DNA of 28,168 nt. Origin: an uncultured Bacilli bacterium (GTDB lineage Bacteria; Bacillota_I; Bacilli_A; RF39; UBA660). The stretch covers positions 1 to 28,168 of the forward strand of contig CAJUKB010000018.1 in assembly GCA_910587325.1 (NCBI GenBank). The letters run 5' to 3'. Under the pieces are notes generated by a model. That model searched no databases. It was not told the origin of the DNA and saw only the letters and a program-made list of their open reading frames with translations. The first letter of the stretch is position 1; every line of letters starts with the position of its first letter. A program made the translations under genes and the position numbers. Shown one piece after another: positions 14,137 through 22,019 of the stretch.

Positions 14137-15168
14137 ATGCGTAAGAAAGAAATTTTATTAAGTAGTATCTTTATACTTTTAATCACCGGTTTTTCCTCAT
14201 ATTTTCTATATATAGAGAATAAGGTAGATAAAAAGGAGTTAAGTGTAATGCAAGAACAAGAAAATAAGAGTGTTTCTTCTTATATAAGAAATACAGAATA
14301 TTATAAAGAGGAGTATAAAAATTTTTATGAACAAATAGAATATCAAGAACATATGCATTTTTTAGAAGAAATTTCTACTTTACTAGATTTAAAGTATTCT
14401 CCTGAAGAAATCAACAATATTTATCATTTCGTAAGTGAAAAGAATAGAAGCAAGTTACTTAAAACTGAAAAAATGGATATTCATAATTACTATACTATCA
14501 AAAATTTTGAAGTAGAGAAAATACCTCGTTATGAAGAATACCAAAGAATTCACAATTGTTCTTTAGAGGAAGCTGTTTTAAAAGTCAATATCGGTCTTGA
14601 TTATGATTTTTATACCCAAATTGAACAAATAGAAAATACAAGTGATTATACTATTTTGGTCAATAAGTACCATTCTTTAGGAGAGTATGAACCAAATGAT
14701 TTACAACCATTAAGCTATGATGCAAAATATGAAATGCGTAAAAAAGCTAGAGATGCTTTTGAAGAACTAGTAAGTTTTGCAAAACTAGATAATGTTTATA
14801 TAAGGCCTTATAGTGCGTATCGTTCTTATGAATACCAAAATTCGCTTTATAATAGATACGTTAATCGGGATGGCAAAGAAAAAGCGGATACTTATTCTGC
14901 TAGACCAGGGCATTCTGAACACCAAACGGGACTTGCAGTAGACGTATGGAGTGAAGGCTATACAGAGATTTTAGAAAGCGACGCTAAGTGGTTAAAAGAC
15001 AATTCCTATAAATATGGTTTTATTGTCCGTTATACTAAAGAAAAACAGAGTATCACAGGTTATATAGAGGAGCCATGGCATTTACGATATTTGGGAGTAG
15101 ACATTGCAACAAAAGTGCATGAACTTGGTATAACTTACGATGAATATTACGATTTATACATAAAATAA
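14137..15168 (+). CDS. VanY-type D-alanyl-D-alanine carboxypeptidase (peptidase M15B)
   Basis: A zinc peptidase that trims D-Ala from peptidoglycan precursors or stems. One N-terminal membrane segment (about residues 7-26) is followed by a Glu/Lys-rich helical extension to about residue 190. The catalytic domain shows the M15 signature GHSEHQTGLAVD with H262 and D269 as zinc ligands, and EEPWHLRYLG with H315. The YRSYEYQNSLYNRYV region is also typical. The start ATG follows GGAAGGAAGG. It is divergent from the dacF-like gene with a 117-base shared intergenic region, so two unrelated carboxypeptidases stand back to back. No glycopeptide-resistance genes accompany it, so a housekeeping wall role is more likely than vancomycin resistance. 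Confidence 0.92.
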   Translation: MRKKEILLSSIFILLITGFSSYFLYIENKVDKKELSVMQEQENKSVSSYIRNTEYYKEEYKNFYEQIEYQEHMHFLEEISTLLDLKYSPEEINNIYHFVSEKNRSKLLKTEKMDIHNYYTIKNFEVEKIPRYEEYQRIHNCSLEEAVLKVNIGLDYDFYTQIEQIENTSDYTILVNKYHSLGEYEPNDLQPLSYDAKYEMRKKARDAFEELVSFAKLDNVYIRPYSAYRSYEYQNSLYNRYVNRDGKEKADTYSARPGHSEHQTGLAVDVWSEGYTEILESDAKWLKDNSYKYGFIVRYTKEKQSITGYIEEPWHLRYLGVDIATKVHELGITYDEYYDLYIK

Positions 15169-15190
15169 GAGGACTCTCACAAATCCTCTT
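15167..15190. terminator. Terminator between convergent vanY-like and pnp genes
   Basis: AAGAGGA (15167-15173) pairs with TCCTCTT (15184-15190). T-rich sequence follows on the plus strand and a shorter T-run on the minus strand, so it can serve both convergent genes. Confidence 0.75.
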
Positions 15191-15218
15191 TTAATTTTTA
15201 GTTTTTTCAAAACAATTT

Positions 15219-17417
15219 CTATTTTTTTACTTTCTTTTCTTTTTTCCTCTTATCTATGTCTTTCTCTTTTTCGTCTTTTTCTATCTTTTTTGGTTTAGGC
15301 AGAGCATCTTTACGAGAAAGATTAAGTCGCCCACGATTATCATATCCTAAAGATTTTACAACAATTTGGTCTCCTACTTTAAATAAATCACTTGGTTTGT
15401 CCACCCTTTCATAAGCAAGTTGCGATACATGTACAAGGCCTTCACAGCCATCCCAAAGTTCTACAAAACATCCAAAATCTTCTACTTTGCTAACTGTTCC
15501 AGTATAAATTTCACCATCTTCTACAACACGAACACAATTTAAAATCATCTCTTTTGTTTTTGCGATAATGTCAAAATCAGTATGGTAAATAATAACACGT
15601 CCATCGTCTTCCAAATCTACTTTAACAGCATCTTTATCATTTACAGTAGCAACATGACTTGCTTCTAAAATAATTTTAGTAATCATTTCGCCCCCACGAC
15701 CAATAACATCCTTAATTTTATTTGGATCAATTTTAAACGTTTCAATTTTTGGAGCATAGGGAGAAAGTTCACTCCTTGGTTCTTTAATGCAATCTGTCAT
15801 AACATCTAAAATTTCAAGTCTGGCCTTTTTTGCTTGAGCAAGAGCTTCTTTTAAAATATCTTTTGTAACTCCTTTAATTTTGATATCCATTTGTAAAGCA
15901 CAAATTCCATCTTTAGTCCCCGCTACTTTAAAGTCCATATCCCCCATGTGGTCTTCAAGTCCTGCTATATCGGTTAGAATTGTATACTTTTTTCCATTCG
16001 TAATTAATCCCATTGCAATTCCTGCCACTGGTTTTTTAATAGGAACTCCTGCTGCCATTAAAGATAGGCACCCTGCGCAAATTGTGGCTTGACTACTTGA
16101 ACCATTACTTTCTAATATTTCACTTACTACACGAATTGTATAAGGAAATTCTTCTTCTGAAGGTATGACTTGAGCTAAAGCTCTTTCTCCTAGAGCACCA
16201 TGTCCAATTTCACGTCTTCCAGGACTTCCATATCTTCCAGTTTCTCCAACTGAAAATTGAGGAAAATTGTAATGAAGCATAAAACGCTTTGCATCTTCAA
16301 TTCCCAAGCCATCTAAAATTTGATGTTCTCCGATTGCCCCAAGTGTTGTTGTTGCAAGGGCTTGTGTTTCCCCCCTTGTAAATAAAGCACTACCATGTGG
16401 TCTAGGAAGTAAATCGATTTGAGCATCTAAATGTCTTATTTCGTCCATTTTTCTTCCATCTGGTCTAATTTTTTTATCCGTGATTAACCTTCTTACTTCA
16501 TCACCTTCAATAGCATCAACCACTTTTTTAACATCTTTTAAAATTTGTTCGATGTTTTCTTCATCTGCATAAACTTCAGCAAAATTTTCTAAAGTAGATG
16601 TTTTTACTTCTTCAATGCGTTCATAACTTTCTAATTTATCTTTAATTTGAATAGCAGAAAGCATATCTTTTGTTGCATACTCGCGAACAGCGGCTTCAAG
16701 TTCTTCCTCCACTTTAGCAACTGTAAGTTCCTTTTTTGCCTCTCCAATCTCATCAATAATCTTTTGCTCAAACTCACACAATACTTTTATTTGTTCATGT
16801 CCAAACATAAGGGCTTCTAACATTTCTTTTTCGCTTAATTCTTGCGCTCCTGCTTCCACCATACAAATCGCATCTTTGGTACCTGCTACAGTTAAATTAA
16901 GCGTACTTTTTTCTAACTCTTCTGCTGTTGGATTAATAATAAATTCTTTGCCAATTTTTCCAACTACCACACCTGCAACTGGCCCATCAAATGGAATATC
17001 ACTAATCCCTAAACACAAACTAGACCCAAATAAGGCACTCATAATTGGGGAATTATCTTGGTCTACAGATAAGACGGTATTGATTACTTGAATTTCATTG
17101 CGTAAATTCTCATCAAACATCGGTCTTATCGGTCTATCAATAATACGTGCTGCAAGGGTTGCTTCATCAGTAGGTCTACCCTCACGCTTAATAAAGCCCC
17201 CAGGTATTTTTCCTACAGAATATAATTTTTCTTGATATAAAACCGTCAAAGGGAAGAAATCCGCCGTAATTGTATTTTTTCCCATAACGCAAACTGATAA
17301 AATAACCGTATCTCCATAACGTACTAATACAGAGCCATTGCTTTGTTTGGCCAACTCTCCCGTTTCTACTACTAAATCTCTACCTAAAAAATTTAGCTTA
17401 AATACTTTTTTCTTCAT
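15219..17417 (-). CDS. pnp: Polyribonucleotide nucleotidyltransferase (PNPase)
   Basis: PNPase degrades RNA 3' to 5' using phosphate and takes part in mRNA decay. The 732-residue protein has the full family layout: a first RNase PH core (DTVILSVCVMGKN, FFPLTVLYQEKLYSVGKIPG, RIIDRPIRPMF), the alpha-helical linker, a second catalytic core (DGRKMDEIRHL, HGSALFTRGETQALATTTLG, GDMDFKVAGTKDG), then KH (IDPNKIKDVIGRGGEMITKI) and S1 (GTVSKVEDFGCFVELWDGCE). It ends in a Lys-rich tail. ATG after GGAGA. It follows rpsO, with a terminator-like hairpin between them. Confidence 0.98.
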   Translation of the reverse strand: MKKKVFKLNFLGRDLVVETGELAKQSNGSVLVRYGDTVILSVCVMGKNTITADFFPLTVLYQEKLYSVGKIPGGFIKREGRPTDEATLAARIIDRPIRPMFDENLRNEIQVINTVLSVDQDNSPIMSALFGSSLCLGISDIPFDGPVAGVVVGKIGKEFIINPTAEELEKSTLNLTVAGTKDAICMVEAGAQELSEKEMLEALMFGHEQIKVLCEFEQKIIDEIGEAKKELTVAKVEEELEAAVREYATKDMLSAIQIKDKLESYERIEEVKTSTLENFAEVYADEENIEQILKDVKKVVDAIEGDEVRRLITDKKIRPDGRKMDEIRHLDAQIDLLPRPHGSALFTRGETQALATTTLGAIGEHQILDGLGIEDAKRFMLHYNFPQFSVGETGRYGSPGRREIGHGALGERALAQVIPSEEEFPYTIRVVSEILESNGSSSQATICAGCLSLMAAGVPIKKPVAGIAMGLITNGKKYTILTDIAGLEDHMGDMDFKVAGTKDGICALQMDIKIKGVTKDILKEALAQAKKARLEILDVMTDCIKEPRSELSPYAPKIETFKIDPNKIKDVIGRGGEMITKIILEASHVATVNDKDAVKVDLEDDGRVIIYHTDFDIIAKTKEMILNCVRVVEDGEIYTGTVSKVEDFGCFVELWDGCEGLVHVSQLAYERVDKPSDLFKVGDQIVVKSLGYDNRGRLNLSRKDALPKPKKIEKDEKEKDIDKRKKEKKVKK

Positions 17418-17440
17418 ATACTATCTCCATTTCTGCTAAT

Positions 17441-17468
17441 AAAAAAAGACACTTAAAAATGAAGTGCC
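17441..17468 (-). terminator. Terminator/attenuator hairpin between rpsO and pnp
   Basis: On the minus strand GGCACTT and AAGTGTC (one G-U pair) form a 7-bp stem with a seven-base loop, then seven T residues. It starts one base past the rpsO stop. It would reduce readthrough into pnp or give the rpsO mRNA a stable 3' end. Confidence 0.8.
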
Positions 17469-17469
17469 C

Positions 17470-17739
17470 TTATTTTCTTATATTCAATTTTTCAATTAGG
17501 TTACGATAAGAAACAACATCGTTTTCTTTTAGGTAATCTAATAATTTTCTTCTTTTACCAACCATCATTAAAAGTCCTCTTTTAGAATGAAAGTCATGAA
17601 TATGAACTTTTAAATGTTCTGTTAAACTATTAATTCTTTTTGTTAAAATTGCAATTTGAACTTCTGTAGAACCACAATCTTTTTCATTCTTACCGAACTC
17701 TTTAATAATAGCAGCCTTTTCTTCTTTAGAAATTGTCAT
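17470..17739 (-). CDS. rpsO: 30S ribosomal protein S15
   Basis: The 89-residue sequence is a full-length S15, with the conserved KNEKDCGSTEVQIAILTKRI and HSKRGLLMMVGKRRKLLDYL blocks that bind the 16S rRNA three-way junction of the central domain. ATG after AGGAGG. A promoter and a folded leader precede it, and pnp follows. S15 is autoregulated through its own mRNA leader in several bacteria. Confidence 0.98.
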   Translation of the reverse strand: MTISKEEKAAIIKEFGKNEKDCGSTEVQIAILTKRINSLTEHLKVHIHDFHSKRGLLMMVGKRRKLLDYLKENDVVSYRNLIEKLNIRK

Positions 17740-17761
17740 ATTTAATCCTCCTTTTTTATAA

Positions 17762-17804
17762 TTGGTTTAAACTGAGTAAGAAACTTGAGGAAGTTTCTAA
17801 CCAA
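17762..17804 (-). promoter_or_regulatory. Folded leader of rpsO, candidate S15 autoregulatory site
   Basis: The leader folds into an inner stem AGAAACTT-CCTC-AAGTTTCT (17779-17798) closed by an outer stem TTGGTT/AACCAA (17799-17804 with 17762-17767), leaving an 11-base one-sided bulge before the start codon. S15 is known to bind stem-junction elements in rpsO leaders of other bacteria, which differ widely in sequence. The structure is seen; binding by S15 is inferred. Confidence 0.5.
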
Positions 17805-17821
17805 GAATAAACTTCATATGT

Positions 17822-17851
17822 ATTATATTACAAATTATATGAAAAAGGCAA
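17822..17851 (-). promoter_or_regulatory. Promoter of rpsO
   Basis: Minus-strand TTGCCT (17846-17851), an 18-base spacer and a perfect TATAAT (17822-17827) place the transcript start near 17815, giving a leader of about 75 bases. Confidence 0.7.
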
Positions 17852-17862
17852 TCTTTTTTGAG

Positions 17863-18375
17863 CTATAAAGATAACTTTTCTTCGCTTTTTTCTATTTGTA
17901 TTTTAATTGCTTTATATAGAGTAAAAAATAAATTATTGATAGAAGCAATATCCATTGAATCTATATCGCTATAATTTAGCAATCTTTTTATAAAAGCTCT
18001 TTTAATAGGAATGCTTTCTTCTTCCGTAAAGCAATCTAAAACCGGTTCTAACCACCCCATAAATAAATCAAGAGATTGCTTTTCAATCATTTCTGCATAA
18101 GATTGCCTCTCAAACTTTCTTATGGCTATCACCTTCATTAAAAAAGCATTTAAATCAATATCTAAATAATTTTTCATGTCTAAACCATTTATAGAATTTA
18201 AATCTTCTCTTAATTGAATAGACATTACTATATTATGTAAAGAAACATCATTTTCTAAAAGAACATGACTAATATATTCCTGTTCTAGGTAGGCCAATTG
18301 TTCATAAAATCTGCTGTTTTCATTGTATATTTTATTATGTAATACCTGGGCAATTTTCTTTAATTCTGCATCCAT
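17863..18375 (-). CDS. Hypothetical helical protein, 170 aa
   Basis: A soluble, all-helical looking protein with no membrane segment or known motif. The ATG at 18375 is preferred because AGGTGAG precedes it; an in-frame GTG lies three codons earlier inside the ribosome site. The composition (many Ile/Leu/Glu, one Cys, Trp in MGWLEPVLDCF) suggests a folded helical bundle. It lies upstream of the rpsO promoter and downstream of the PH-domain gene, separated from that by a terminator. Function unknown. Confidence 0.65.
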   Translation of the reverse strand: MDAELKKIAQVLHNKIYNENSRFYEQLAYLEQEYISHVLLENDVSLHNIVMSIQLREDLNSINGLDMKNYLDIDLNAFLMKVIAIRKFERQSYAEMIEKQSLDLFMGWLEPVLDCFTEEESIPIKRAFIKRLLNYSDIDSMDIASINNLFFTLYKAIKIQIEKSEEKLSL

Positions 18376-18436
18376 AAATCTCACCTATCACTTTTAAGCA
18401 GTCATATCCTACCATATACAATAAAAAAATGCAAAT

Positions 18437-18459
18437 AAAAAGTACTATTTTTATAGTAC
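18437..18459 (-). terminator. Terminator after the PH-domain gene
   Basis: GTACTAT-AAAAA-ATAGTAC (7-bp perfect stem) begins one base past the stop codon on the minus strand and is followed by TTTTTATTT. Confidence 0.8.
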
Positions 18460-18460
18460 C

Positions 18461-18847
18461 TTACATAATCGTTTTCATCATCTGCTTATACACTTTTTTC
18501 AAATTTTCTTTTTTATCGTGATTCATACCAATAAAATTAATGTGCATTTGATATCCACTATCTAAACTAAATAGCATTTCCACTTTTCCTACTAAATAAT
18601 TAATCGCACTGGTAGAAATAGACTTATAAGGAACAAAATGTACTTTTTTATAATGTATTCCTAAGACATCTCGGTCAAAAAGAAGCATTTTTTTATCTGT
18701 AAATACAATATAATCTTTACTATTTTTATAAGCCATTACTATTTTTTCATGTTCTTCTACATACTCCTTGGTATATTCAGGAAGCCCACTAAATTCTAAG
18801 ATTTCTGTTTTAAAGTCAAAATATTTAGTTAACTCCTTAAATTTCAT
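18461..18847 (-). CDS. Bacterial PH-domain (bPH-type) protein
   Basis: This 128-residue protein matches the bacterial PH-fold pattern: EEHEKIVMAYKNSKDYIVFT, DKKMLLFDRDVLGIHYKKVH, FVPYKSISTSAINYLVG and VEMLFSLDSGYQMHINFIG, then a C-terminal helix. The central phrase 'IVFTDKKMLLFD' is the usual signature. bPH proteins form oligomers of unknown function. The start is uncertain: the ATG at 18847 is given, but a GTG three codons upstream has a better-placed AGGTG. Confidence 0.78.
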   Translation of the reverse strand: MKFKELTKYFDFKTEILEFSGLPEYTKEYVEEHEKIVMAYKNSKDYIVFTDKKMLLFDRDVLGIHYKKVHFVPYKSISTSAINYLVGKVEMLFSLDSGYQMHINFIGMNHDKKENLKKVYKQMMKTIM

Positions 18848-18883
18848 ATATGCCACTTTTTTACACCTCAACTACTTTTCTTA

Positions 18884-19672
18884 TTAGGAAGCACTACAAA
18901 TATGATACATAGTATAACTTGGACAACTTGTCATATTACTATAACAAACTGTAAAAGTATAAGTATCACATCCATCCAATTCAATTACTCTATCCGTTCT
19001 GGTTGGATAAGTAATATTTTTTGTCCAATTTCGAATCGTGATAGATACATAATTTGGATCTGAAATCTCAATTTTATTTTCATAAAAAGGTTTCAAATTT
19101 ACAAATGCAAAATTACTTGTTGGTTTTTCTTCCTCTGGAGTACTTGGTTTTGGGTCTACAACATCTGGTATTTCAGGTTCAGTAGGTTTGGTTCCTGGAT
19201 TAGAAGTACTACCTGAATTTCCATTATTTCCACTATTGTTATTCCCATTATTGGTATTGCCACTATTATTGTTACTAGATGAATTTGAAGAATTATTCCC
19301 TCCACCTACTGTACTAGAAGGATTATTTTGATTGGTATTATTGTTGTTTATGTTTCCAATAGTACCTCCATTATTCGTACTATTCTCATTCGTTGCATTT
19401 CCCATTGTACTTGAAATTAAATCTCCATTAGCTGTTAAATTTTCTCCGTTACTATCATTTCCTATTGCATCAAAACTTCCATCATTTTGGATTATATTAC
19501 TATTATCATTAGAACCGCTTAAATTTGTTTGGTTTGATTGTGAAGAAGAATCTGAACCAAGTGTTCCTTTTCCATTTAAACTTGAATCACTTGGATTAGC
19601 AAACACGAAAGAACCCGTTCCTATTACCAAAAATAATGCTATTGCTATAACCAACCATCTTTTTTTATTCAT
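18884..19672 (-). CDS. Secreted Asn/Ser/Gly-rich low-complexity protein
   Basis: The signal peptide is MNKKRWLVIAIALFLVIGTG followed by SFVFA. Then comes a disordered region of about 150 residues dominated by Asn, Ser, Gly and Thr (GNINNNNTNQNNPSS; NSSSNNNSGNTNNGNNN), then a Pro/Glu linker (TKPTEPEIPDVVDPKPSTPE) and a C-terminal domain of about 75 residues with four Cys (DGCDTYTFTVCYSNMTSCPS, YHICSAS), probably disulfide-bonded. Such a stalk could span the wall with the Cys domain outside; there is no LPXTG. The ATG is chosen because the signal peptide begins there. AGGAGG lies 12 bases upstream; an in-frame GTG at 19681 is possible. Confidence 0.75.
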   Translation of the reverse strand: MNKKRWLVIAIALFLVIGTGSFVFANPSDSSLNGKGTLGSDSSSQSNQTNLSGSNDNSNIIQNDGSFDAIGNDSNGENLTANGDLISSTMGNATNENSTNNGGTIGNINNNNTNQNNPSSTVGGGNNSSNSSSNNNSGNTNNGNNNSGNNGNSGSTSNPGTKPTEPEIPDVVDPKPSTPEEEKPTSNFAFVNLKPFYENKIEISDPNYVSITIRNWTKNITYPTRTDRVIELDGCDTYTFTVCYSNMTSCPSYTMYHICSAS

Positions 19673-19700
19673 ACGCTTCACAAGCCTCCTATTATTTTTA

Positions 19701-19728
19701 ATTATATTCATATTTATGAAAAAGTCAA
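19701..19728 (-). promoter_or_regulatory. Promoter of the secreted Asn-rich protein gene
   Basis: Minus-strand TTGACT (19723-19728), a 16-base spacer and a perfect TATAAT (19701-19706) lie about 30 bases before the start codon. This promoter sits just outside the IS605 remnant. Confidence 0.65.
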
Positions 19729-19784
19729 CCTGTTCATAGAAATTTTTGCAGAACAAAAGAATAAAATAAGTAAACAAATTTTAT

Positions 19785-19875
19785 TCCCCTTGGTTGTCGC
19801 CTTCCAAGTTTCCTGCTTCACAGATAAAGTACTCTTTATTCTCCACAGGCTTAAATTCCGATGGTCGCCACCGTA
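19785..19875 (-). ncRNA. IS200/IS605 right end with omega-RNA (reRNA) remnant
   Basis: Directly after the tnpB reading frame, the minus strand contains GGCGACCATCGGAATTTAAG, CCTGTGGAG, TGTGAAGCAGGAA and finally an imperfect palindrome CTTGG/CCAAG (19789-19793 with 19804-19808). The GTGGAG...GAAGCAGGAA pattern is typical of the transposon-encoded guide RNA scaffold that overlaps the tnpB 3' end in IS605 elements, and the terminal hairpin is the kind bound by TnpA. An inner ATAAAG/CTTTAT hairpin is also present. The scaffold looks intact although tnpB is broken. Confidence 0.6.
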
Positions 19876-19907
19876 TCTTTTGTTTTTATTTTTTTTTACT
19901 TACTTTT

Positions 19908-20563
19908 TTAACTTAATTTTCCTTTATAATACTTTTTTAGTCCATCATACATGTTATTTATACTTGCATTTCTATCTCTAACCACAACTTGGACATATCC
20001 ACTTTCTTACACTTAAATCATTTGTTATATTGCTAATACTATCACAATGGTTACATGTTTTACTACTTGGATAGTAAGGATCTACTTGATAATAATACTT
20101 ACCTAAACATTCGCTTTTCCACTTTAAATATGTACATAATGACGTAAAACTAGCATCTAATATGGATTTTGTTAAATTGGGATTCTTACTCATTTCTTTT
20201 ACTTGTAATTTCTCACTTACTATGATGTCACACTTACTAGTTTATTTCCTATTTCTATTATTGTATGTCTTCTTGTATTTTTGATTTTACTATGGATTCT
20301 TGCTATTCGTAATTTTACTTTTTCTCTATTTTTACTCTTTTTTTCACATCTCGCTAATTTTCTTTGTAGCCTTTTTATTCTTTTTTCATATTTTGATAAT
20401 ACTTTTTGATTTTCGTACTCCTCACCGTTTGATGTTACTACTAATGCTTTTATTCCTAAATCTATTCCTACAATACTTGTAGGTGTTACTTTAGGTACTT
20501 CCTTATTTACTTCTTCTACTACAACACTTACATAATATTTTCCTGTTGTTTTACTGCAATCTT
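19908..20563 (-). pseudogene. tnpB: Degenerate IS200/IS605 TnpB nuclease gene
   Basis: TnpB is the RNA-guided nuclease ancestral to Cas12. The N-terminal third or more is missing. The remaining sequence starts IAVKTTGKYYVSVVVEE and reaches the first RuvC motif GIDLGIKALVVTSNG, the helical KRLQRKLARCEKKSKNREKV stretch and KLRIARIHSKIKNTRR. A frameshift and stop at about 20222 follow, then CDIIVSEKLQVKEM (second RuvC Glu), the zinc finger CNHC...CPSCG and another frameshift at about 19978 before RDRNASINNMYDGLKKYY (final RuvC Asp). All three catalytic acids survive in separate pieces, so decay is recent. No tnpA is present in the window. Confidence 0.85.
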
Positions 20564-20618
20564 AATATATTATACGTAAGTTGCAATCCAAGTCTTTTGT
20601 TGAAATTGCCTATTAGAT

Positions 20619-20647
20619 AAAAAAATACATATATTCTTTATGTATTT
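20619..20647 (-). terminator. Terminator after signal peptidase gene
   Basis: AAATACATA pairs with TATGTATTT (20623-20631 with 20639-20647) three bases past the stop codon, followed by a T-run on the minus strand. Confidence 0.7.
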
Positions 20648-20650
20648 TTA

Positions 20651-21178
20651 TTATATGAATTTAAATTTAGTTATTGGCCAAAAACGAATAGAAATTTTCC
20701 CAATAATGTCTTCTTTTCGTATAAGGCCAATTTCTCTACTATCAAGAGAATCCACTCGATTATCTCCTAAAACCAAATACATATCATTGGGGATTATATC
20801 ATATCCTAAATCTTTTAAATCAAAATCCATATATTCTAAATTGTCTGGAAGGTATTTTTCTTGATATACTTCATCATTAATATACAAAACATTATCTTTA
20901 ATTTTCACCATTTCTCCTGGCAAACCAATCACTCTTTTAATTAAATATTTCGTATCTGCATATTTTAAAGAAATAATTTCTTCTCTTTTCACTTCTCTAA
21001 AACGATATTTTAATTTATTAATAACAAGAACTTCTCCATTTTGAAGCGTTGGATACATAGAATTTCCAACCACTTGTGTAATGGATACCACATACAACAT
21101 TAAAAAAAGGATAACAGCTAAAGCAATAATCACTTTAGCGCTATCTTTTATAAACTCTTTTATTTCTAACCAATCCAT
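20651..21178 (-). CDS. Signal peptidase I
   Basis: A 175-residue bacterial-type (Ser/Lys dyad) signal peptidase. A short cytoplasmic start is followed by one membrane segment (about residues 15-35). Box B is VGNSMYPTL with catalytic S40. Box D is YLIKRVIGLPGE with general base K81. Box E is LGDNRVDSLDSREIG (about 138-151). Because the base is Lys it belongs to the prokaryotic type rather than the His-type SipW/ER group. It starts 55 bases after the TasA-like gene and probably processes that protein, as SipW does for TasA. Strong hydrophobic anchor; single transmembrane topology with an outside active site. Confidence 0.93.
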   Translation of the reverse strand: MDWLEIKEFIKDSAKVIIALAVILFLMLYVVSITQVVGNSMYPTLQNGEVLVINKLKYRFREVKREEIISLKYADTKYLIKRVIGLPGEMVKIKDNVLYINDEVYQEKYLPDNLEYMDFDLKDLGYDIIPNDMYLVLGDNRVDSLDSREIGLIRKEDIIGKISIRFWPITKFKFI

Positions 21179-21233
21179 TTAAACGACTCCAATCAAAAAC
21201 AACATTTCATTTTAAATAGACCAAAACCAATTG

Positions 21234-21920
21234 TTAACAAGCTGCATAACCAACTGTAGGATTTACAACTTGTTCTGCAGTAATAGATACTGTTAATTTT
21301 AGACCAGGTACTTCACTAGAAGGAGTAGTCGTATCTACATCATTCTCCTTTAAGTATGCTCCAGTTTTATTTCCTAAATTTGTATCTACAGCATCATACA
21401 GATTTCCATCTGTGTCCACTTCTTCATATTCCCATTTCCAACCAATGGTATGTTCTCCATCTCCAGCATTAAACAAATCACATCCTGGAGCATATACTTT
21501 TCCGTTTGATAGCATGCTTTCTAAAATAGAAGTAAATAATTGAATTCCATCTTCTCCATATCCTAAATCCTGGTTATCCAAATAATAATGAATTCTACCA
21601 TTTGTAAAATCCTCCACTTCCACATCAATATCTACTTTATAAGCAGTTTCAGCAGTTCCTGAAATTACAAACGTATATTCCCCAGAAGTACCAGGTGCAA
21701 TAATATTATCCTCATTCGTAGATTCACCATTTAAGCCCTTAATCACCGATTCGCTAAATAAATCTACTTCATTATCCACATTTAAACCCCATCTTGCTAC
21801 TCTTGCTTGATCAGTAGTACTCATTCCGGATGTATATCTAGCAAATGTGCCACTTATACAATGCGCAGTAATAAGTGTAAAGCTTAATAAGATAGCAATT
21901 AATACTTTTCCTTTCTTCAT
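21234..21920 (-). CDS. TasA/CalY-like secreted matrix protein
   Basis: The 228-residue exported protein begins MKKGKVLIAILLSFTLITAH, then CISGTFARYTSGM, a signal-peptide style like the SipW-dependent TasA/camelysin group (small residues, then an aromatic-containing start of the mature chain). The mature part is a beta-sandwich: ARWGLNVDNEVDLFSESVI, IIAPGTSGEYTFVISGTAET, AYKVDIDVEVEDF, GLKLTVSITAEQVVNPTVGY. TasA proteins assemble into extracellular fibres. The start is ATG with AAGGAG eight bases upstream; an in-frame TTG two codons earlier is less likely. The signal peptidase gene follows, and its promoter is at 21952-21980. Confidence 0.8.
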   Translation of the reverse strand: MKKGKVLIAILLSFTLITAHCISGTFARYTSGMSTTDQARVARWGLNVDNEVDLFSESVIKGLNGESTNEDNIIAPGTSGEYTFVISGTAETAYKVDIDVEVEDFTNGRIHYYLDNQDLGYGEDGIQLFTSILESMLSNGKVYAPGCDLFNAGDGEHTIGWKWEYEEVDTDGNLYDAVDTNLGNKTGAYLKENDVDTTTPSSEVPGLKLTVSITAEQVVNPTVGYAAC

Positions 21921-21951
21921 ATCCAAAACTCCTTACAAAATTTCTAAATTT

Positions 21952-21980
21952 ATTGTACTATACCCCAAAAATTTTTGCAA
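21952..21980 (-). promoter_or_regulatory. Promoter of the TasA-like/signal peptidase operon
   Basis: Minus-strand TTGCAA (21975-21980), a 17-base spacer and TACAAT (21952-21957) lie about 30 bases before the start codon, so this pair can be transcribed independently of truB. Confidence 0.6.
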
Positions 21981-22019
21981 TTAAAAATCCATAATTTTAC
22001 TCATTTTTAAAACAAAATT

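Noticed and set aside
14137..15168. Vancomycin-resistance locus
   Set aside because: A VanY-type peptidase alone, without vanH/A/X or a VanRS pair, is a normal wall enzyme in Bacillota.
15880..17091. Plus-strand open frames opposite pnp
   Set aside because: They mirror the conserved PNPase gene, lack ribosome sites and have no recognisable protein features.
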